Part shown: positions 5,800 through 9,848 of the stretch, piece after piece
Position numbering within the stretch: position 1 is the stretch's first letter
Layout of the letters: each line of letters starts with the position of its first letter
Assembly (NCBI GenBank): GCA_947175845.1
Contig: CAMWOK010000090.1
Coordinates: forward strand, 1 to 9,848
Length of the DNA: 9,848 nucleotides
Reading direction: 5' to 3'
Source of the DNA: an uncultured Lachnospiraceae bacterium
GTDB lineage: Bacteria > Bacillota > Clostridia > Lachnospirales > Lachnospiraceae
Translations under genes and position numbers: made by a program
Notes under the pieces: generated by a model
Seen by the model: the letters and a program-made list of their open reading frames with translations, nothing else
Told to the model about the DNA's origin: nothing
Databases searched by the model: none

Positions 5800-7179
5800 A
5801 TGAAGAAGCGCAAATTTATGGCACTGGCTCTGAGTTGTGTTATGGTGGGTTCCCTGACCGCTTGCGGCGGCAAGGATACAGGTACGAACCAGACAACAGC
5901 AGATCCGGCGCCGGCATCCACAGAGAAGGCAGAGACACCTGCGGAGACGAAAGAGAACACAGATACTCAGACGGCGGCACCTGCAGACGCAGCACAGGCG
6001 GCTGAGATCACACTGTGGACGTATCCGATTGGCAGCTGGGGAGATTCCGCTACGGTTGACGGCCTGATCGCAAATTTCAATGCAGTTTATCCGGACATCA
6101 AGGTTACGGTTGAGTATCTAGATTACACCAACGGTGATGATCAGATCAACACTGCAATCGAGGGTAAACAGGCGCCGGATCTCGTGCTGGAGGGACCGGA
6201 GCGTCTGGTGGCGAACTGGGGTGCGAGAGGTCTGATGGTGGATCTCGCAGATCTCTGGACAGATGATGCGAAAGCAGTGATTTATGACTCTGTACAGAAC
6301 GCATGCAAGAGCAACGACGGCGTATTTTATGAGTATCCGCTCTGCATGACAGCACATACGATGGCGATTAACAGGGATCTCTTCGAGGCTGCAGATGCGC
6401 TTCAGTATCTGGATGAAGCGACTGGTACATGGACAACCGAGAATTTCCAGAAGGCGGTTCAGGCAGTTTATGATTCCGGTCAGGCCGCTGTCGGCGTAGT
6501 TTATTGCGGTGGACAGGGCGGTGACCAGGGAACACGTGCGCTGGTGAACAACCTGTACGGCGGAACTTTCACAAATGCGGAGCACACAGAGTACACTGCA
6601 AACAGCGAGGAGAATGTCAAGGCGCTCGAGCTGTTAAAGAGCATGGACGGAATCGATTTTGACGCTTCCCTCGTAGGCGGTGATGAGATCAATATGTTCT
6701 GCAATAGTACGTTTGCGATGGCATTCTGCTGGAATGTATCACAGGAGAAGAACAACCTGGAAAAGATTAACTTTGAAGTTCTGCCGATGGCATTCCCGTC
6801 GGAAGATGGCAGACCGCAGCTCTGCGGCGGTATCTGGGGCTTTGGTATCTTCGACAACGGCGATCCGGCTAAGATTCAGGCTGCAAAGACCTTTATCGAC
6901 TTTATGGCAAACGATGAGAAGCAGGCCATTGAGAGCGTGAAGGCTTCCAACTACTGGCCTGTAAAGGATCTTGGCAATATCTACGAAGGCGATGAACTCA
7001 TGACAGAGTACGCAAAATTTGTAGAGTACATGGGTGACTACTACCAGGTAGTAGGCGGATGGGCAGAAGCTCGTACAGCATGGTGGAACATGCTGCAGCA
7101 GATTGGCTCAGGTACAGATGTCAAGACAGCAGTTGAGGAGTTTGTGACAACAGCAAATACAGCGACATCAGCACAGTAA
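5800..7179 (+). CDS. ABC transporter sugar-binding lipoprotein (family 1 solute-binding protein)
   Basis: The extracellular binding component of an ABC sugar importer, 459 residues. The N-terminus is a lipoprotein signal peptide: KKRK, a hydrophobic stretch, and lipobox L19-T-A-C22, so the mature protein is lipid-anchored at Cys22. A Thr/Ala/Pro/Glu-rich linker (about 24-67) precedes the binding domain, which starts near ITLWTYPIGSWGD (70-82). AIEGKQAPDLVLEGPERL and the late GGIWGFGIFDNGDPAKIQAAKTFIDFMAND block are typical of carbohydrate-binding family 1 proteins. The start is the ATG at 5800, with AAAGGAGGG just upstream and a signal peptide directly following; an in-frame ATG at 5755 lacks a ribosome binding site. 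It is first in the transporter operon, behind a consensus promoter. The ligand is inferred from neighbours to be sialic acid, a derivative such as 2,7-anhydro-Neu5Ac, or another amino sugar. Confidence 0.93.
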   Translation: MKKRKFMALALSCVMVGSLTACGGKDTGTNQTTADPAPASTEKAETPAETKENTDTQTAAPADAAQAAEITLWTYPIGSWGDSATVDGLIANFNAVYPDIKVTVEYLDYTNGDDQINTAIEGKQAPDLVLEGPERLVANWGARGLMVDLADLWTDDAKAVIYDSVQNACKSNDGVFYEYPLCMTAHTMAINRDLFEAADALQYLDEATGTWTTENFQKAVQAVYDSGQAAVGVVYCGGQGGDQGTRALVNNLYGGTFTNAEHTEYTANSEENVKALELLKSMDGIDFDASLVGGDEINMFCNSTFAMAFCWNVSQEKNNLEKINFEVLPMAFPSEDGRPQLCGGIWGFGIFDNGDPAKIQAAKTFIDFMANDEKQAIESVKASNYWPVKDLGNIYEGDELMTEYAKFVEYMGDYYQVVGGWAEARTAWWNMLQQIGSGTDVKTAVEEFVTTANTATSAQ

Positions 7180-7210
7180 AGTAAAGGACTGGATGCTGTA
7201 AAGCAGATTT

Positions 7211-7245
7211 GCGCCCCCTACCCGAAATGAAGCGGCAGGGGGCGC
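7211..7245 (+). terminator. Intercistronic GC-rich hairpin (attenuator or mRNA-stabilising)
   Basis: GCGCCCCCT (7211-7219) and AGGGGGCGC (7237-7245) form a perfect 9-bp stem with a 17-nt loop, 31 bp after the binding-protein stop. It is followed only by TTCTTG, so as a terminator it is weak. Such hairpins behind binding-protein genes commonly protect that mRNA segment or partly stop transcription, so that the binding protein is made in excess over the permeases. That role is inferred. Confidence 0.65.
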
Positions 7246-7270
7246 TTCTTGATAGTAAGCGTTATTAAAT

Positions 7271-7436
7271 AGTTATGAAGGTAAGGCGCTGGCGCCAAAT
7301 AACTTGTGCAAATGATGCAGAATAAATCTTCATATACAAGACGGAGGAATGAGGCGTACTGGACGTACGCCGATGGACGACAACGCAGTGTATGAAGATC
7401 TAGACAAGTCAGATGCATAAGTTACTTATCGCCGGT
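7271..7436. repeat. Nested palindromic element between binding-protein and permease genes
   Basis: No gene is visible in 7180-7462. From about 7271 the DNA folds as concentric inverted repeats. The outer arm is GCTGGCG (7288-7294) with CGCCGGT (7430-7436). Next, AACTTGTGCA (7301-7310) pairs with TGCATAAGTT (7414-7423). The middle arm is ATCTTCATA (7326-7334) with TATGAAGAT (7391-7399), continuing as CA/TG after a 2-nt bulge. The innermost hairpin is GGCGTAC-TGGAC-GTACGCC (7353-7371). Purine-rich single-stranded segments of 14 and 17 nt flank the inner hairpin. A competing hairpin at the left edge uses AGTTAT/ATAACT (7271-7276, 7299-7304) and GGCGC/GCGCC. Candidates are a non-autonomous palindromic mobile repeat or a structured RNA within the operon mRNA. 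I have an impression that similar palindromic repeats occur in Lachnospiraceae genomes but cannot verify it here. Confidence 0.6.
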
Positions 7437-7462
7437 TCCTAAGAATGAAAGGAGGAATCCTC

Positions 7463-8359
7463 ATGGCAAAAAGTAACAGTATGAGCAAAGCACTGGTGCG
7501 CCGGGAGACGATAGCAGGGTACGCATTTATGCTTCCGAGTCTCATATTCTTTCTGGGATTTGTCATCTATCCCATGGTGCAGTGTGTGTTCACAAGCCTA
7601 TTTGACGCTACGATGAACCGCGAGGACATCTTTATCGGCTTTGCCAATTATGTGGAGCTGTTTCAGGATAAAGTATTTCTGGGGGCGCTCAAAAACACGG
7701 TGATTATCGTGGTCGTCTCCGTGCCGGTGACCTGCATTTTCTCTCTGTGGGTGAGTTCGGTTATCTATGATCTGGCTGGGCCGGCCTGCTCTGCGTTCCG
7801 CTGTATTTTCTATCTTCCGGTCGTGACTGGCTCCGTTGCGGTTGCGGTTGTCTGGAAGTGGATGTTCAACAATTATTATGGTATCTTTAATTACATAGGA
7901 ACCAACACCGGACTGATTGAGAAGAATATCAACTGGCTGGGAGACGAGAAGTTTGCGCTGGGCTGTATCATACTGATCCTGCTCACGACCTCGGTTGGAC
8001 AGCCGATCGTCTTGTATGTGTCGGCGCTCAACAATGTGGATCAGTCGCTCGTGGAGGCGGCAGAGGTGGACGGAGCGACCAAGTTCCAGTGCTTCTGGAA
8101 GATTAAGTGGCCGCAGATCATGCCGACCACGCTCTACATCCTGGTTATCACAACCATCAACAGTTTCCAGTGTTTTGCGCTGATACAGCTGTTGACAAGC
8201 GGTGGGCCAAACCACAGCACAGACACCATCATGTACTATATTTACTACAATGCATTTAAACTGTACCGCTACGGTTACGGAAATGCGATGGGCGTAGTTC
8301 TTGCGATCATTATCGCACTGCTCTCCGCAGCACAGTTTAAGATGGCAGAGAGCAAGTAG
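7463..8359 (+). CDS. ABC sugar transporter permease 1 (MalF/UgpA type)
   Basis: One of two membrane subunits of the sugar importer, 298 residues with about six hydrophobic helices. The first (about 19-40, GYAFMLPSLIFFLGFVIYP) is typical of carbohydrate permeases of this class. The EAA loop that docks the ATPase is EAAEVDGATKFQCFWKIKWP (198-217). The conserved late segment LTSGGPNHSTDTIMYYIY (244-261) and the periplasmic insertion before it are also typical. The ATG at 7463 is chosen because AAAGGAGG (7448-7455) lies 7 bases upstream; an in-frame ATG at 7445 lies before that site and would encode it. The next permease begins 11 bp downstream, so the two are translationally linked. It is separated from the binding-protein gene by 283 bp of structured non-coding DNA. 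The substrate follows from the operon, not from this sequence. Confidence 0.94.
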   Translation: MAKSNSMSKALVRRETIAGYAFMLPSLIFFLGFVIYPMVQCVFTSLFDATMNREDIFIGFANYVELFQDKVFLGALKNTVIIVVVSVPVTCIFSLWVSSVIYDLAGPACSAFRCIFYLPVVTGSVAVAVVWKWMFNNYYGIFNYIGTNTGLIEKNINWLGDEKFALGCIILILLTTSVGQPIVLYVSALNNVDQSLVEAAEVDGATKFQCFWKIKWPQIMPTTLYILVITTINSFQCFALIQLLTSGGPNHSTDTIMYYIYYNAFKLYRYGYGNAMGVVLAIIIALLSAAQFKMAESK

Positions 8360-8370
8360 GAGAGGGGGAA

Positions 8371-9282
8371 ATGTATATGAGACACAAACAGTTTAACCGT
8401 GATACCTGTTACAAAATCGTATCGGTTATCATCATCGCGATTTTGGCATTCGCATTTGCCTTTCCGCTCTACTGGATCATTATCGGGTCCTTCAAGACCT
8501 CGACTGCCATCAACGCTACGACTCCGGAGTGGTGGCCGCAGGAGTGGGTGCTCGACAATTACAGAAAACTTTTCAGCAGACAGGTGGCTGCTCTGTGGGA
8601 ATTTCATATTCCGTTCACCGATATCAGCTTTGCAGGGCCGGAGGTGCCCGCGGCGATTCGCTGGTTGTTAAATACAGTATTTATGGCGGTGGTGGCGATG
8701 ATTTTGACCTGTATCACAGCGGCCATGGCCGGCTATGCACTTGCCAAGAAGCGTTTTGTCGGACGCACGGTCGTGTTCTCTCTGATTGTGTGCGCGATGG
8801 CACTGCCGAAGCAGGTTATATTGATTCCGCTGCTGCGTGAGATGGCTTCATTGGAGCTGTACAACACGATATGGGCGGTTATCTTCCCGATTGTGGGCTG
8901 GCCGTTTGGCGTGTTTTTGATGAAACAGTTCTCAGAGGGCATTCCGGGAGAGATGATGGAGGCCGCCAAGATTGACGGTGCAAATGAGTGGAAGACATTC
9001 TACACGATTGCGCTGCCGCTGATAAAACCGGGCATCGGCGCACTGGCGATCTTCACCTTTATCAATTCATGGAATGACTACTTTATGCAGTTGATTATGC
9101 TTACCAGCACCAAGAACCTGACTATCTCCCTGGGTATCGCGAAGCTGCAGGCGGAGAACGCGACGGATTTTGGTCTGATTATGGCGGGCGCGTCGCTGGC
9201 AGCAATTCCGATTATCGTGATTTTCCTCATTTTCCAGAAGTACTTTACAAAGGGAATCACAATGGGTGCAGTCAAGGGCTGA
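8371..9282 (+). CDS. ABC sugar transporter permease 2 (MalG/UgpE type)
   Basis: The second membrane subunit of the importer, 303 residues. The first helix (about 16-38) is followed by the family-typical IIIGSFKTS (36-44), then a periplasmic region with WWPQEWVLDNYRKLF (54-68). The binding-protein-dependent transport domain runs from about 97 to the C-terminus. The EAA loop is EAAKIDGANEWKTFYTIALP (197-216), and INSWNDYFMQL (231-241) is the usual MalG-type motif. The C-terminus, KYFTKGITMGAVKG, is characteristic. Two starts are possible, ATG 8371 or ATG 8377; the GGAG-rich stretch 8358-8368 could serve either, and the difference is two residues. No ATP-binding subunit follows. Confidence 0.94.
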   Translation: MYMRHKQFNRDTCYKIVSVIIIAILAFAFAFPLYWIIIGSFKTSTAINATTPEWWPQEWVLDNYRKLFSRQVAALWEFHIPFTDISFAGPEVPAAIRWLLNTVFMAVVAMILTCITAAMAGYALAKKRFVGRTVVFSLIVCAMALPKQVILIPLLREMASLELYNTIWAVIFPIVGWPFGVFLMKQFSEGIPGEMMEAAKIDGANEWKTFYTIALPLIKPGIGALAIFTFINSWNDYFMQLIMLTSTKNLTISLGIAKLQAENATDFGLIMAGASLAAIPIIVIFLIFQKYFTKGITMGAVKG

Positions 9283-9332
9283 TATGTGCATCTGCTCAGG
9301 ACTGTGTGTATTGACAGGATTGGAGGTTTTAT

Positions 9333-9785
9333 ATGATTTATACAGAGATTGCCAACATCAGACACTATCATGGACTGGGCACCTATCTGGACAAGGCGGT
9401 TGAGTATCTGGGCACGCACCCCCTGGATGAGATACAGGCGGGGCACTACGAGATCGACGGCAAGATGGTTTACATGAATGTGTTTGACTATGAGACAATT
9501 CCCGAGGATGGAGCGTTTTTTGAGGCACATAAAAAATACGCAGACATCCATATGACCGTGACCGGTGAGGAGATTGTCGGTGTGTCAGATATGTGCAGGA
9601 TATCTGTGAAGACGTTTGATGAGGAGAAAGACCTTATGGAAGTGGAGGGGCCTGTGGAGCACTACATCAAACTGATACCGGGGAAAGCGCTGATTACACT
9701 GCCAGAGGACGCGCACAAGGTAAAGCTTGCCGTGGGCAGTCCCGCCGCAGTGAAAAAAGCAGTTATCAAAGTGTATGTGGGATAA
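9333..9785 (+). CDS. YhcH/YjgK/YiaL (DUF386) family protein, NanQ-like sugar anomerase
   Basis: A 150-residue cupin-like cytoplasmic protein of the family that includes E. coli NanQ (YhcH), described as an N-acetylneuraminate anomerase, and EbgC. Family landmarks are an HYEIDGKMVYMNV strand (38-50), FEAHKKYADIHMTVTGEE (63-80) with probable metal/substrate residues E64, H66, D71 and H73, and LPEDAHKVKLAVG (123-135) with H128. Length is normal. GGAGG (9322-9326) lies 6 bases before the ATG. It follows the permeases by 50 bp and precedes a putative lyase gene. In sialic-acid loci this protein opens or interconverts the anomers released by the transporter so that the lyase gets its substrate. Family assignment is strong; the sialic-acid activity is inferred from context. 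Confidence 0.85.
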   Translation: MIYTEIANIRHYHGLGTYLDKAVEYLGTHPLDEIQAGHYEIDGKMVYMNVFDYETIPEDGAFFEAHKKYADIHMTVTGEEIVGVSDMCRISVKTFDEEKDLMEVEGPVEHYIKLIPGKALITLPEDAHKVKLAVGSPAAVKKAVIKVYVG

Positions 9786-9825
9786 ACAATAAGGAGCGTG
9801 CCGCGGCGCGCAGAAAGGGGCAGAT

Positions 9826-9848
9826 ATGAGAGACATCAGTAAGTATCA
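9826..9848 (+). CDS. Start of a further gene, possibly N-acetylneuraminate lyase (3' partial)
   Basis: An ATG at 9826 with AAAGGGG (9814-9820) 5 bases upstream opens a frame MRDISKY that runs off the window. It continues the operon 40 bp after the NanQ-like gene. Lyases of the NanA family in related gut clostridia begin, as I recall, with a similar MR-x-x-x-KY before the Gly-Val-Ile-Pro-Ala block, and a lyase is expected here. Seven codons cannot prove it. Confidence 0.4.

Noticed and set aside
7254..7267. Sequence resembling a CcpA cre site (AGTAAGCGTTATTA, 12 of 14 to the consensus as I recall it).
   Set aside because: It lies mid-operon in an A/T-rich spacer, away from any promoter, with mismatches at conserved positions; a chance match is likely.
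7445..7462. Upstream in-frame ATG for permease 1.
   Set aside because: Its first codons are the ribosome binding site of the ATG at 7463, and nothing suitable lies upstream of it.

Overview
The window looks like chromosomal DNA of a gut Firmicute, most likely a clostridium of the Lachnospiraceae type. This rests on the protein sequences of S2, EF-Ts, NagA and NagB, on strong AGGAGG ribosome binding sites, on a consensus sigma-A type promoter, and on the style of the sugar-uptake operon. The genus cannot be fixed from what is visible.

Layout. (1) 1-1745, plus strand: the end of a housekeeping operon, with rpsB (ribosomal protein S2, 5' end outside the window) and tsf (elongation factor Ts), closed by a strong terminator. 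(2) 1794-5537, minus strand: an amino-sugar operon read in the order nagB, nagA, ROK-family sugar kinase, RpiR-family regulator. It converges on tsf and probably shares the tsf terminator. (3) 5538-5799: a divergent control region with one good promoter facing each way, a perfect TTGCCA/TGGCAA palindrome over the -35 of the nagB promoter, and three TGAAAA/TTTTCA half-sites upstream of the rightward promoter. (4) 5800-9848, plus strand: a lipoprotein sugar-binding protein, two ABC permeases, a YhcH/YjgK/YiaL (NanQ-like) protein, and the first seven codons of another gene whose start (MRDISKY) suits an N-acetylneuraminate lyase.

Together these genes make a coherent sialic-acid (or other N-acetylated amino sugar) uptake and catabolism locus. 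The ABC system imports the sugar and the NanQ-like protein would handle sugar anomers. A lyase and an epimerase expected just downstream would yield ManNAc and ManNAc-6-P. The ROK kinase would phosphorylate ManNAc or GlcNAc, NagA removes the acetyl group, and NagB gives fructose-6-P plus ammonia. The RpiR protein, with a sugar-phosphate-binding SIS domain, is the obvious local regulator. The sialic-acid assignment is inference; the nagA/nagB chemistry is firm.

The least explained stretch is 7180-7462, between the binding-protein gene and the first permease gene. It holds a GC-rich intercistronic hairpin and then a nested palindromic element of about 165 bp that has no coding explanation. This is the part of the window most worth a second look.
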